Shown: in pieces, positions 23,745-35,097 of the stretch
Layout: the number at the start of each line of letters is the position of its first letter
How positions within the stretch are numbered: position 1 is the stretch's first letter
DNA from: Otatea glauca
Lineage: Eukaryota > Streptophyta > Magnoliopsida > Poales > Poaceae
Direction of reading: 5' to 3'
NCBI GenBank assembly: GCA_036346275.1
Contig: CM070721.1
Coordinates: forward strand, 4,538,452 to 4,602,451
DNA length: 64,000 nucleotides
Made by a program: the position numbers and the translations under genes
The notes under the pieces: model-generated
What the model saw: only the letters and a program-made list of their open reading frames with translations
Told to the model about the DNA's origin: nothing
Databases searched by the model: none

Positions 23745-24172
23745 AAAATTGCTTGCAAGTTTGAAGAATACTGGAATAAAGAATAAATTGCGTATTTATT
23801 CATGAAAGAAGTATGCTTTTCTAGAGCTTTCAATTCATTATTCAAAAGAAAATGCTAACAACCATAATCTAAAAGAAAATGCGATTCATGCATTTAAACG
23901 GCGATTAAGACATGATTGTTACGCTTGATGGTAGGTTTTGCGCCCCACGAGGACCCTAGTCCAATCGCGAAAGACGGAGCTTCTTGCCCCCAAGAACTAT
24001 CTTCACGTCCGATGCCTCAAGTGAGGTAGTTACGACCGCTATGAGGGCGATCCTTCAAACTCACGATTCACTATTCATGATTTCAAAATTCGGTTTAGAT
24101 TCTGCGTGTAACCGATAGAAAATGGTTGCAAAAGCATAAAGTCGTGAAAAATAAATTCATATGCATTGCGAT

Positions 24173-25140
24173 ACTATGTATCATGTCTTGCCGTGCTATC
24201 TCTAAGTCAACGCCAAGCTCCTGCCGTGGGCGGCCGTCTGCCGTTGCCTTTGTGAGTGGGGAGGAAACATTTTTTGTAAATTTATTGGCACCAGTCACGT
24301 TTGAAAAAAAAAGAATGTGTCAGAGGCTTAGAAAAGCTAAGGATTTCACCGTTTCCTTGGCCAAAACACGCTGTTCTTCTGGATAGGATGCAGCGTGCGC
24401 TTTCGTGGACAGGACACCATCATCTCGCATGGCAACAAGCGGGTGTCTTTTCTTCGCGAGCCGTACGGCGTCAGGTCTCGGCGTCGCGCCGGTGCAGTTT
24501 TTTTTTTGTCCTTTTTTGCTGCACGCACGCCCGCCGTACGAGCTTGTGCTGTGCTGAAGATGTTGGAGTGGATGATAGCGGTAGGCGAGTAGCGGTGTCC
24601 TGATGCTCCCTCCTCGACCAACCAACCGGCCGGCCGGCCTTGCACGGCGAGCGGATGGGGTGGGTGCAGTTGGCACCTTGGCTTTTGCCTGCATATGCCG
24701 GCCTAGCACCTGTGAGCTGCAGGATGGAAGGTGATGGTAATTTAGCACATGCGGAACTGTTGGGGGGCCTTTGTGCTTGTGCCCCAGCAGGGACGGGGCA
24801 AGGTTGCATGCCCTGTGACTTACCCCTCTACGTCAGAGGAATGGATCCGTTCTAAATGGGGTTGTATTGCGTGGAAGGTGGAAAATGACATAGATATCGA
24901 AGCAACTATTACATGCAGACACATCGAGTTTCAGATGGCCAAAGATTTGAGACCGATGAAAATTTCCGAGAGCGTTTCTCCTACTTTTTTCCGGAGCACA
25001 GTGTGTGGTGTGGTGTGTGGGGGAGGGGGTGGTGGGGCGGAACCAATCGGACAGGTCGTGCGACCGAGCCGTTTGCACGGACAGTCCGTGACAAATCGCG
25101 CCCTACATGGCCAACGGGCACCCTCGTCACGGCCAACTCA
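24173..25140. other. Unassigned, partly GC-rich
   Basis: Open frames occur on both strands because of high GC, but no conserved motif was recognised. No element ends were found. Confidence 0.3.
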
Positions 25141-25412
25141 GGATATGTATATTGGTATAGACGACAGCTATCTATAATATATCTCCATATCATCTATGGA
25201 CAACACTAAAAATAACTCATACAATAGATCGTCTATATAGTTGATTGTAATAGTCTTTCATCCAATTAACAGATGTCTACATAATGGTACACAAAATAGA
25301 AAATTGTATATAAACCCGTCTGTTAAATAGTAGACAAAAACTTTCTCTCTCTTTCACGTCACCTAAAATCCTAGATGATATAATCTTAGAGACAATTGAT
25401 ATGTACCATTAT
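25141..25412 (+). mobile_element. Possible MITE
   Basis: The ends TATATTGGTATAGACGACAG and the reverse complement of the right side, TATAATGGTACATATCAATTG, are similar, and the interior is AT-rich and non-coding. Boundaries are approximate. Confidence 0.4.
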
Positions 25413-26549
25413 ACGTGCCCTCACCCCGCGCGCCAGACCGCCCGCCGCGCTCTCGCCCACTCCGTCGCAGCGTCGCATACGCGTCAGCTTCCTTGGCCGC
25501 CGCCGCCTCCTTTCCTCGCTTGCCCGCACCGGCAATAACTGCTACCGAGCTCGCAGGGCATACCGCGCATTGGCGCCTGCGCTTTGCTCTCTGTGCCATC
25601 ACTTTGTTAATAAAACACGATGCAAAATGAAATTTACTTTTCCTATGACTGCTGCTGTCTCTTCCGGAGCGGCAATGGCGGCCTGTCAGTTTCTTCTCGA
25701 TCGCTCCTTACCGTCCAACGACATTCTTCTCCATAGTTCCATTTCGCTTCCTTTCACGCCAATGCCGTGGCACTGCGGTGCTTCGGGGATGGTTCGCCCG
25801 TTCCACGGAGCCCTCTTAAAGAAAGGAGAGGTGTTACTTTGCATTTCTTCATAATACAAGTTGCATAAATTTTAAAGCAATCGAAGAGTTAAGTAATTGC
25901 TCCTTTCTGAATATATGTTATTCTAGCTTTCAAATTTTGTTTCTAAATACATATCATTTTATAATTTTGAGACAACTTTTATCTATTTTCTTCTTTGCAT
26001 ACCCCTACTATTCATGATTCCTAATGTTATTTATTACTGTATAATAAAATAATACACAACATCTAAAAGTAATAAATGAGCCAATGAAGGGAGACGATTT
26101 GGTTATTTCTATACATGCCTTAGTTGAAATGCAAAATACTAAAACCTCATCTATTCATAAATGGAGGAAGCACTATGTACCCTTAATCCATGATTTAAAA
26201 TGTATATAACTTTTTTTTTAAAATACGTAGAAACACCTGGGAAATCTGCGTCGTCTGGGAAAGAATCAAAAGGAAATCTGCGTCGTCTGGGAAAGAATCA
26301 GAGAAATGTTCAAGATTTCGATCGGGGGCAGGGTACTAGTCAGGTCGGTTCCTCGTGGGGATTAACGTGCTTGATAAATTCGTAACTAGCACTGAAATTT
26401 GGTAGCCGGTTTGGGCCATTAGAGCCCAAGTAACTCAAATGCATGGTAGTTCGATCAGGTTGGATAATTTCATATATGTATTTCGCATCAGAAGTTTGCA
26501 TTTAAGCAAAGATGATTCCCTAGATCGATCAATTGACATCACATCTGCT
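25413..26549. other. Unassigned; GC-rich patch and AT-rich spacer
   Basis: 25415-25640 is GC-rich with open frames on the plus strand but no family match. From 25860 the sequence is AT-rich. A 33-bp unit (AAATCTGCGTCGTCTGGG...) is tandemly repeated twice at 26241-26307. Confidence 0.4.
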
Positions 26550-27023
26550 CAAACGAAGGATGGTGTATCAGAATTCTGATGTCACTCAAATCATTTGGCA
26601 TTTTAGCACAATGCTCTGCTCGGCTCTACAAAATTGACATTTACCATCTCTGTCCAATCCTCTTAAATTCTCCTTAGTCAAAATACTTTGAGTGGTATTT
26701 TCACCATACAAAGAAATTTAAGGAAAAACAATATCCTGAGTTTTGAGGGCTTTATAAAAAGAATTTACTGAGAATTGACCAAAGCAATTTATCCTCATCA
26801 TCAGATGAAATAATGTTACTACATTCAGCCTGCAAATTTTGCCATATTTGTAGGGTATCCTTGTTCTTCTAAATTTCACATTCTCCCAACATGCGGACAA
26901 CATATTAGCAATTGTAACGTTCTTACTGTAATTAAGGTTGTATATTCTTGCATTTTCTTGAGCCATATCAGCAACCGTAAATAAGGTTGTATATTCTAGC
27001 GCATATTTATGAGAAAGGTCCAT
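26550..27023 (-). pseudogene. LINE ORF2 C-terminal fragment (zf-RVT region)
   Basis: The 101-codon frame at 26718-27023 ends in GQFSVNSFYKAL, the conserved stretch just before the zinc-binding reverse-transcriptase domain of plant LINEs. Beyond it on the same strand are SILTKENLRG and a CQFC pair followed by a further Cys, in the order expected for zf-RVT. An acidic SSDDEDKLLWS segment is readable in a neighbouring frame just upstream, so at least one frameshift is present. No poly-A end or target-site duplication was identified. Confidence 0.65.
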
Positions 27024-27470
27024 CAGCCAACCGCATGTCAGCGGTTAAAGTTGGTGAAAGCCTTATATTAACAGTGTAGGAATTTCTTGGTTATTACTAC
27101 TTAACAGGGATACATCAAGAAACAGTTGTTCCACACAAAAAACTGCTAGCAATGAAAGACTTACGGATGAAAACGGAACGGAAACGGTCGGTAAATGGCT
27201 GTTCCGTTTCCGTTTCCACATTTTTAACTGGCAACGGAACGAAATCGAAAACCCGGAAACGGATACATAAACGGATAGTGATAGAAATGGATGCGGAACA
27301 GCATGGAGAGGATATAGAAACGAAAGCGAAAAATTCCACAAGAACATAGTACATGATCTAACTTGTCGTAGCAAGACATTCAATTATGCAGTTACCCTAG
27401 CTTATGCTCTAGTTTTTATATTACAGTGGACCAAAGACTAGTATTGTATAATTACCCCACGCATCTTTAC

Positions 27471-27847
27471 CTTCCGTCTGATCAATCAGTTCCATTGCTT
27501 TCACCTGGTTCGTTTCAGAAACAAGCATTGGGAATTGAACTCTGGGGAACAACATTAATGCATGGAAAAATCTTAAGGTGCTACATGGTTGGAATTTAGA
27601 TAAAGGTTTGCTGAAATTGAATGGATTTATCAACTATTTAGTCATATTAGAGTGGTTCTTTTTTCCAGACAACATTATGATGACGGGCAATCATGTTTGT
27701 TTCTTACTTAGCTGCAAAAAAGAACCAGAACCAACAAGCTAGCAACAAGTATTTACTTACCTTTGGAGCACCACTAACTGTTCCAACAGGCAATGCTGCT
27801 CGCAGGGCATCCCAATATATAAGATCATCACGCAACTCCCCAGTAAC
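27471..27847 (-). pseudogene. Captured anthranilate synthase alpha-subunit gene fragment (2 exons)
   Basis: Exon 27761-27847 (87 bp, phase 0, AG acceptor and GT donor) encodes VTGELRDDLIYWDALRAALP followed by VGTVSGAPK. Exon 27471-27504 (34 bp) encodes VKAMELIDQTE. This is the chorismate-binding core of anthranilate synthase alpha, the enzyme of the first committed step of tryptophan synthesis in plastids. The family's next segment (RRGPYSGGFG) is not found, nor are the upstream N-terminal exons. Because both exons and the intron between them lie within the hAT boundaries, the fragment was captured as genomic DNA, introns included. The splice sites still look functional, but no complete enzyme can be made. 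Confidence 0.85.
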
Positions 27848-28725
27848 CTACAGAAATACAGAAATAGATCCCCCACCTTGTGAGAATTGATAACACTGTT
27901 CAGAAAAGAGTATTGATCGATATGATCATAAGAAAAGCTAGTTAGCATAACTGTTGCACCATTAGACCTACTTACTCCAAAACAACTATAGACAAGCAGC
28001 CAATGATGATTGGTTGTATGATTATGTTCTAACAATGAACAAACTCACGAAAATTAGAGATTATTACTGGAGTTGTCTATCAGAAAAACAGGCTTACTGT
28101 TGAGGGCTCTATTTGGGCAGCAGTATATTATCTAAAAACCAATTGCAGGTATGACGAAGCTATGGGCATCATGGAAAGTTATGATATATCTGTACATCGC
28201 TGTAATTATGAAGCAATGCAATCAAACCATTTGTGGTTGTTCAGCAGTGATCCTAACACACGGCTATATACATTTAAATATAACATCACATTTAGAATCT
28301 CAAATGCAAAGAATATTCCTATTTTACTATCAATCAAGTAAAATTAGGACCATTCCAGCAAACTAACAGTTTAGTCATCACTAACCAGTTTCTGTTTCAC
28401 GATACCAAGGACAAAATTCTTATGTTCTACTCCAATTTTCACAACTATCTAACAGAAGACATCTAATAGAATGATCATTCACAAGCTAACCCAACAATTT
28501 TTTCGTTGGAGGATGATAGAACAAGTTCCCAAACCCAGATCACCATTCCAAAACCAAGAATCGCCCCAGTCCCGACATCCAGACCCACCCACACATAGCG
28601 CACCGAATCAAGAATCGGGCAGGCCAAATCAAGAACCGCCCCCGACCTGGTGGATCAGCGGGTACATGGAGTTGGTGCGGACGGCCAGACGGCGGGATTA
28701 CCTGTTTTCCGGTAGGGTAGGCACG

Positions 28726-28900
28726 GTGGGGGGAGGCCGCCAGTGGGGAGCGGTGTGGTTGGGGGCGACGCGGTGGGGGGAGGGGAGGGGAGGGAAAGGG
28801 GGGTGGCGCGGTGGGGGGAGGCTGCCGGTGGAGGGAGACGCAGTGGGGGAGGCCGCCGGTGGGGGGCGACCGGTGGGGGGAGGGGAGGACAAAGGGGCAG
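28726..28900 (+). repeat. G-run tract with G-quadruplex potential
   Basis: Many runs of three to six G on the plus strand, separated by short spacers, within the Pack-type hAT element. The minus strand reads as Pro/Arg-rich low-complexity peptide, which I do not consider a gene. Confidence 0.75.
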
Positions 28901-29171
28901 CGTCGCAGCGGGTGACGGGGTGTTTGGAGTCTGGACTCGAGTTTACGGTTGGCTGGTTGGGCTTGCTTGAGTATTGGGCTAGCTTGGTGGGAATTTCCGG
29001 TTTGTCTTATACGGAGTTTCCGTTCCGTTTCTGTTTCCGTCGGAACTTGCTTCCTTATTTCCGTTTCCATACCGACAATTTCCGTTTCCGTTTTTGAAAA
29101 AGAGCTTCCGTTTCCATTTTTCTCCGGAACGGTCGGAAAGTTTCCGTTCCGTTTACATCCATAGAAAGACT

Positions 29172-31289
29172 AAACGCCAGGTTCCCCATATGCTCCTCAG
29201 CGCGTTAAAAATTCAAGAACTCCTGAGCTGCTGTGCTGCACACATCAATGCTGCATTGCAACAGAATGTTAAGAATGTAACCATAGATAAATGGGACTTG
29301 AAACTAAGAATTGGATAGTACATTAAACAGCATGGACTTATGCAGTAGTTGGTATCACCGGTTATAGCATTTAAGATATTATAATCAAATGTGACTGCCT
29401 GAAGCTGAATCAATAATGAACATGAACAAACTACTCTGTGTATCAATAAGTGCCACAAATTATTTGTCTGAATTTAGAGTAAAATGAAGACTACATCAGG
29501 GTTATCAACACCACTACTTCACTCCCCTTCATAGATTCCTGACAAACCAGATCTGGCTGGTCTCCAGTACAAAAGCTTTGGTGAGTACATAACTCACACT
29601 ACAGTAAAAGATATATGGAGGCGTGGGAACGTAGTACATTAGCACAAGAAAATTGTCATGTCATTTGTTTCACTTGGCAGACTAAACTGTAACCCCTACA
29701 CATTCAGGAGACAAATACTATAGAAATGTAGCAGTGAACAAGAATAGCATGATTAGGAGTAGGCCAAGCCTGTAACGCTACAGGATAGAAGATAGGTGTC
29801 TTTGTTCAGGCCCCTCATTCATCAAGGCAGGCATGAGCACTCGAACTAAACTATCTAAACTATAGAGAAATTAGGAACAACATAAAACGTGAAAAGTTTA
29901 CTAATGCACTGCCATCAAAACCTTGCCAAATTGCCAATGGATTGTTGCACACCAAGATCAAGCTAATCCTATACTAATATTATTCGATAAAAATATGGAA
30001 GATCTTATCACCTTGCATTTCTTTACATGTCAATGTATCGGGTTCGCTCAGTTGATTGAAATTATGGTAAACCAAATTTATCTTTTGTAGACATTAGAAA
30101 AAAGAGAGAAGAAATTTGGCTCAACATGAAAGATCCACCTTATTGGTAGTTTCCATCCTATGCTGCCTCGACCATGGACCCTCCTGAACACCTTGTGGCC
30201 ACCTAAAGGCCACATCCTGTAATCCTAACGCTCATCAAGCCTTCAGTAACATTGTATATTAGCTAACTAAAGCATACTGCAGTGCAAAATCTGACGCAAA
30301 ATCGAAATAAAACAAAGACCACACTCCATTAATCAGAATTTCTTGTTTTCTGAACCTAATTAGTCCTTAAATTCAAGCAAGCCAAGTGCTCTACAAAAGA
30401 AGCAAATCATCGAAGACCTAGAACGCAGGAGTTGAAGGAGCTACTCTGTATTTGACTAAGAGGATGCATACCTAAAAAGATGGCAAGCAGCAACAACTGC
30501 AGTAAATTGTAAACAAAATAAACAGCAGGGGAAAATTCTGTTGAGACTTGAGAGAGACCAGAGGAAGGGGAGATGAGGATAGATAAGGGATCTGGTTGGG
30601 CTCCTCCGCATCATCTTCCATGTGCGCGCCATGCCTGACGGGAAGGCCAGCACTTGCGACTGCGGAGCCTTCCCGGGGTTGCGCCGCTTCTCCTGGTCCG
30701 GGATCCAATTGATCCCCTAATGTTGCTCGTCGCCATCACCATCACTGGCCGCCACCGCCGCATCGGACAGCCAGACCACGTGAATGCCAGGGGAGGGAGG
30801 AAAGGGTGGGTAGCAAGGTCGACCGGCCAAAATGCATTACCAATTGAACCAAAGAACACAATGCAGGGAGCAGGCTACCTGGGGTAATGGAGGTTGGCAG
30901 CGAGGTTGGCTTGGCTGTGGATCCAAGAGGGTCTGCACCGCCAAAACGGATCTGCGCCGCCGCCGTGGACCCGTGCAACCGCCATGCTTCTACACGCACG
31001 GAGAGATAGCTGATCACGTGAGAGAGGGCGGGCGGTGTGAGGGCTAGGCTAAGGTTTCAGGGAGGGCTAGGGCGCACGGGCGTGGTGAGGCATGGAAGGA
31101 GCGACGGTGGCAAAGATGTCCGAGATCGCGGCAATCAGAAACGGCCGTGGCGGTGGAAAGCTAGGGGCGGGGACGCCGTGGAGGGAGTCACGAAAGAGGA
31201 GGGATGAGACGCTCCAACAGTATCGTGAAAAACGGCGTGCACTCGAGGAGTCGAGGGCTTGCATATTTGGCCCTTTATTTTTGTTCAAA
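29172..31289. other. Unassigned 2.1-kb stretch with possible 5' exon
   Basis: AT-rich to about 30440. From 30985 on the minus strand an ATG opens a 107-bp candidate exon ending at a GTAGCC donor (30879), preceded by an AACCTTAGCCTAGCCCTC-like leader. A second GC-rich coding-like patch lies at 30600-30780. I could not recognise a protein and offer this only as a candidate host gene start. Confidence 0.25.
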
Positions 31290-31710
31290 AATAGCTCATT
31301 TTAAATTTTTTTTTATAAAATAGCCTATCTTCGTACTACAGTACCATGATGAGCAACCCTAACGCACCGTAGCGCAAGAATTGCTACTGTATATGGTACT
31401 GTAGCACAAGAATTTTTCCCCACGTCGGGGTGGTGTGGGGATTTGAATTACCGTAAAATGGGAGTGCACGAAATCCGGGGCGCATAATCCACCGATGATG
31501 TAGAATTCAATGCAATTGCCGCGGAATAGAGGCGTGAAAAATGCAATTTCTGCAGATGGAGGGTGCGGGATTTGGATTTTCCACAGAAAGGGCACACGAT
31601 AATTGGATTTTGCCGTGGTGTAGTGGCCCGACAAATTCCGCGCTCCCCTGCGCGAAATGGGGCCATTGCTACAAAAAAATTTCACGGGGATTAATTCTGT
31701 AAAAAAATTT
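31290..31710 (-). repeat. Dispersed repeat, copy 2 (inverted relative to 13378-13760)
   Basis: Shared blocks with copy 1 in reverse order and orientation, including TGCAATTGCCGCGGAATAG, GCGGGATTTGGATTTTCCAC and CCCCTGCGCGAAATGGGGCC. It has a T-rich start and A-rich end, like copy 1. Confidence 0.7.
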
Positions 31711-32288
31711 ATCAAGCTAAAACAGTTAACAGTCTCGTCAGACAATTAATCACAATATGACCGATTAATTAAAATTTAATGAACAATTATGCATTTTTAT
31801 TAATATATTTATTTACATTTAGAATTAATTAGAAATATTTTAGTTACCCAAGTTATTATAAATTATCACTCTACAAGACATGTTTTACATTTCGTTGCTT
31901 ATACTTTATTTAAAAGATACATATTATGAACACTATGACATAATATTATAAACTAATTTATCGTACTTAGTGAATAAAAATAAGCTATTTTCGTGATTAA
32001 ATGAAAAAAACGTACAATTAATAAGAATACGGCCAATTAATCGGATTGTGCGGTCAATTAATCGTTTGACAGTATTAATTGCACTCCGATTAAACTATTC
32101 GTGGTGACTTAGTCACCATCACCGATTAATCGGCTGACTAATTGATCGAGTCGGCTGTTTTTCACAACGTTGGTGTATGTATATCTTGTACTCCTTCAAA
32201 AAAAAGTACCAATCTGGATTTGGATGTTTGTATCCACGGTCTCTACCCTGCACTGACCCGACCAGCTACCTTTTGATGTAAATGTCTT
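31711..32288. other. AT-rich spacer
   Basis: Strongly AT-rich, with repeated ATTAAT and CGATTAAT blocks (for example around 32020-32150). No gene recognised. Confidence 0.5.
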
Positions 32289-32567
32289 GGGCTCTGTTTG
32301 GGGCGTTTAAAGTCACTTTTAGCTTTCAAAAAGCCAGCAAGCCCTCCTGTAAATAGCTCAGCTTTTAAGTGGCTTTTGGTATAAGCTAAAAGCCAAATAT
32401 AACTAACAAAAGTTAAAAGTTGGGCTCAACTTATTTTTGTAGTTTATTATTAAGGAAAATTAGCTGTTTGTCAAACGATATTTTATAAAAAAATTACAGC
32501 TGTTTTTTAGTCCAAAACACTAAAAAAACAACTTTTCAGAAAAGCTATAACTCCCCCAAACATACCC
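32289..32567 (+). mobile_element. MITE with GGGCTCTGTTTGG-type ends, 279 bp
   Basis: The left end GGGCTCTGTTTGGGGC pairs with the reverse complement of the right end GGGTATGTTTGGGGGAG. The interior has imperfect inverted AAGCTTTT/AAAAGCT blocks. The target-site duplication could not be fixed. Confidence 0.7.
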
Positions 32568-33280
32568 TTAAACTTACGGGGCAGGAAGTGGAATGAGAGG
32601 CCGAGCGGCGGCTCGCTCTGTGCTAGGGTTTCGTGTTGGCTGGGAAGTGATCTGGATCGTCCCCTCACCCCTCGCTCAGATCCGACGGAAGCTCGCGACG
32701 AACGCCCTAGTTGAACGATCGGACGGTGCTGGGAATCCAGAGAATCCAGATGCGGGAATCGAACGAGCTCAATGGCTGTGTATTAAACATTAGTGCCCTA
32801 CACATGATCCTCAAATACATATTTGTGGCAACTACAAAGAACAATTTTAACATTTGATTTCTTCAAAAACTCCTGCCAATTTTTCATACGAAAGATTAAA
32901 GAAACGAATTGCAGAATAAAAGTAGCCAGATCCCCAAAACAAAAAAGACATGAAATATCCGGGATGCTATATCCTACTTATGCCGTTCTTCCAATGTGCC
33001 ATGGAGCAGCCGCAGGGTGAAGTGATGAAAATTGTAGTTTTAACATAGTTGAACGTACACATTTAGAAAATAGTATACATGATCACGGATTTACAACTAA
33101 CAGAAATGTGGCACACTCCTCTCAAGAAGTAGTAACTAGTTAGGACATGGACACAAATGGTTAAATAACATAGTATATTATTAACACGAGAGGACATCAG
33201 CTGATTAGAAGCATCATATCCAAATACATATAAACTCCTATAATCTTGAAAGGAAATTGTGAGAGTGCAAATAGCTTATT
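32568..33280. other. Unassigned; small GC-rich patch
   Basis: 32593-32793 is a 66-codon open frame of mixed composition following a TAGGGTTTCGTG-like motif; no family match. The remainder is AT-rich. Confidence 0.3.
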
Positions 33281-33925
33281 GCCTTATCATGTCAGAACCA
33301 ACATAGATGCTCAATTGGTGCCATTTTTTTTTTCCGTTTTGAAATGCATTCATGTTGGTGCAAAACGAATATATATGGGATGTATCATTTATCCCATGGT
33401 CAGACCAATCAGTAGGTGCATCCTTCTACACACAACTTACACCACAGGTTAACCTTTTCTAATTATATTAGATTATCTGGTAAGGTAAAACAAATCAAAA
33501 GACAAGGCACAAAACGACTCATAAGCTTTTCCGCGGCTAGACAAAAAATTGATCTATTACATGACTGATCTAATATTAAAGTCTACCATCCCACAGAAGT
33601 AAAGTTTTACAGCCTCAGTTTTTTACTAGAAAATCCACAGTTAGCATATCCATATGTGAGGTGCACAACCAGAATGAACAAGGAAACAACGGAAAGCTAA
33701 AAGACTCAGAACATTAACAAGGAAACAAAAATCCTCACCTCAACAATGACTCAATCGATTCCCATAAGTTCTCAAACAAAGAGGGGCTCTAAACCTAACA
33801 CGCAGTAGGCATCACTAGAGTGACTTGGATTGTAGCAGCTCACTTAGAGAATTCCGTAACAAGGAAATAAAGAGGACCAATAATAATCATATATAACAAT
33901 TTAGAGTTGATATAAAAGTGACTTT
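33281..33925 (+). repeat. Duplicated segment, copy 1
   Basis: Collinear over about 640 bp with 51293-51910 in the same orientation. Long shared runs include GTCAGACCAATCAGTAGGTG and GCATCCTTCTACACA, and AGCAGCTCACTTAGAGAATTC; the copies differ by scattered substitutions and small indels. No terminal repeats mark the ends, so this looks like a segmental duplication or an unrecognised repeat body rather than a MITE. Confidence 0.85.
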
Positions 33926-34120
33926 CTTACCAGCTAATTCTTGTTGAGGCTCTTTATTGACACATAGAATGTACAGTGGATCGGAATTTAGGAAAAATCT
34001 TCACAACTTTTTGAGACTAAATGCAATGCTCGTAGTATATCAACTGACAATGTCAATTCCACTTCCTTGTTATCCGTCGGTTTCAATTTGAAGGCTATCT
34101 CGAAAAGTGGGGTGATATTG

Positions 34121-35097
34121 CAGAGGCGGTACTAGAGTGCCGGGTATGCCTAGCACCCCTAAAATTTTGATAACGCAAGTGTCAGGACTAGAGCTATGCG
34201 GATTAAAGAAACAAAGGAGAGTTTGAAATGTGCAGTCAGCAGCAAAGTCGGCAATAAACATAACGGATGACCGATTTCAGTTAAAGTAGATCAAGGGTTG
34301 CGATCAAAACACAAATATGACTTAAGTGAGACCCGACGTCCCAGAACGAGAGTAGTAATTACTGTTGTGTGTAATGTCAGTCATACTGTTAGAGTCATGT
34401 AATCAGTAGAGTTAATTTCCATATTTATTTTACTGCTCTTTTTCATCACTGTAAAAGACAGAAGGCTTTAAAGCCTGTTTTGGTGCGAAGAAAATGAATC
34501 ATGATTGATTTGCAAAGCTTTAGCCTAAGTAAAGTACTTAGCACAGAAACCTACTTTCCCAATTTGTTTCCTACTCTCAAATCCTAATTTTCTTGTCAGA
34601 ATTCATCTAGCATTGAGATGGATCTGACAGCAAGCTACCCAGGCGAGAGGCGCAGGTGCGCCAGGCAGGCTAGGCGAGCGGCGTGGCAGGCGTCGCGGCG
34701 GTTTTGGTGGGCGAAGATGGCGAGTGGCTCTGGGCGGCGAAGGCATGGCGGGCGGCGACGCGACAAGTGGTTCGGGTGGCGGCATGGCTGGCCGGCAATG
34801 TGGGGCGGGCGGCGGCGGCGCAGCAACAGAGGCGAAGCGGCGGCGCGGCATGTGGCTCAGCGGGCGGCGACATGGCGGCGGCTCGGGCGGGCTATGGCGC
34901 GACGCGAAGGCAACGCTGGCCATGCAAGCGGCGTGGCGGCGGCGCGGCGACGGCCAGCAAGCGGCTCGGACGGGTGGCAACGCGCAGCAAGCGGCAGCGG
35001 CTCGGGCGGCGATGGCGCGGCGGGGCGGCGAGCGGCTTCGAGGCGACGGTGCGGGGCCACGAACACATCCATTAGAAAATTTCTAGTTCCGCCACTA
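34121..35097 (+). mobile_element. Non-autonomous hAT element with GC-rich core, 977 bp
   Basis: The left end CAGAGGCGGTACTAGA pairs with the reverse complement of the right end TAGTGGCGGAACTAGA. Flanking octamers TGATATTG (34113-34120) and AGATATTG (35098-35105) match at 7 of 8. The ends resemble those of the 14175-15006 element, including a GGGTATGCC block near the left end. From 34618 to 35070 the core is extremely GC-rich, with GCGGC repeats and long open frames on both strands; these look compositional. No transposase. Confidence 0.82.

Larger units (their letters stand above)
20164..24172 (-). mobile_element. Copia retrotransposon remnant, copy A (no LTRs)
   Basis: Collinear with the internal region of copy B (54166-58690) on the same strand. 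The match starts at TGTGGGAGTATGTG on the left and stops at ATTCATATGCATTGC on the right, just before the GC-rich leader of copy B. No LTR lies at either end. About 0.5 kb of gag present in copy B (57880-58430) is missing at about 23905. Reading frames are broken by many one- and two-base indels. The order on the minus strand is protease/pre-integrase, integrase, reverse transcriptase, RNase H. Confidence 0.9.
27162..29163 (-). mobile_element. Pack-type non-autonomous hAT element carrying host exons, 2002 bp
   Basis: Ends TACGGATGAAAACGGAACGG and (reverse complement of the right) TATGGATGTAAACGGAACGG are matched inverted repeats, each continuing into further GGAAACGG-like repeats. The flanks carry a perfect 8-bp duplication GAAAGACT (27154-27161 and 29164-29171), typical of hAT. 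There is no transposase coding sequence. Inside are two exons of an anthranilate synthase alpha-subunit gene on the minus strand and a G-rich tract at about 28726-28900. Confidence 0.88.

Noticed and set aside
25363..25854. Possible chloroplast-targeted protein N-terminus on the plus strand
   Set aside because: Arg/Ala/Ser-rich start is suggestive, but no mature domain, splice pattern or family match follows.
28471..29097. 208-codon plus-strand and 176-codon minus-strand frames
   Set aside because: Gly/Arg/Val-rich versus Pro/Ser/Arg-rich mirror translations of a G-run tract, reaching into the hAT terminal repeats.
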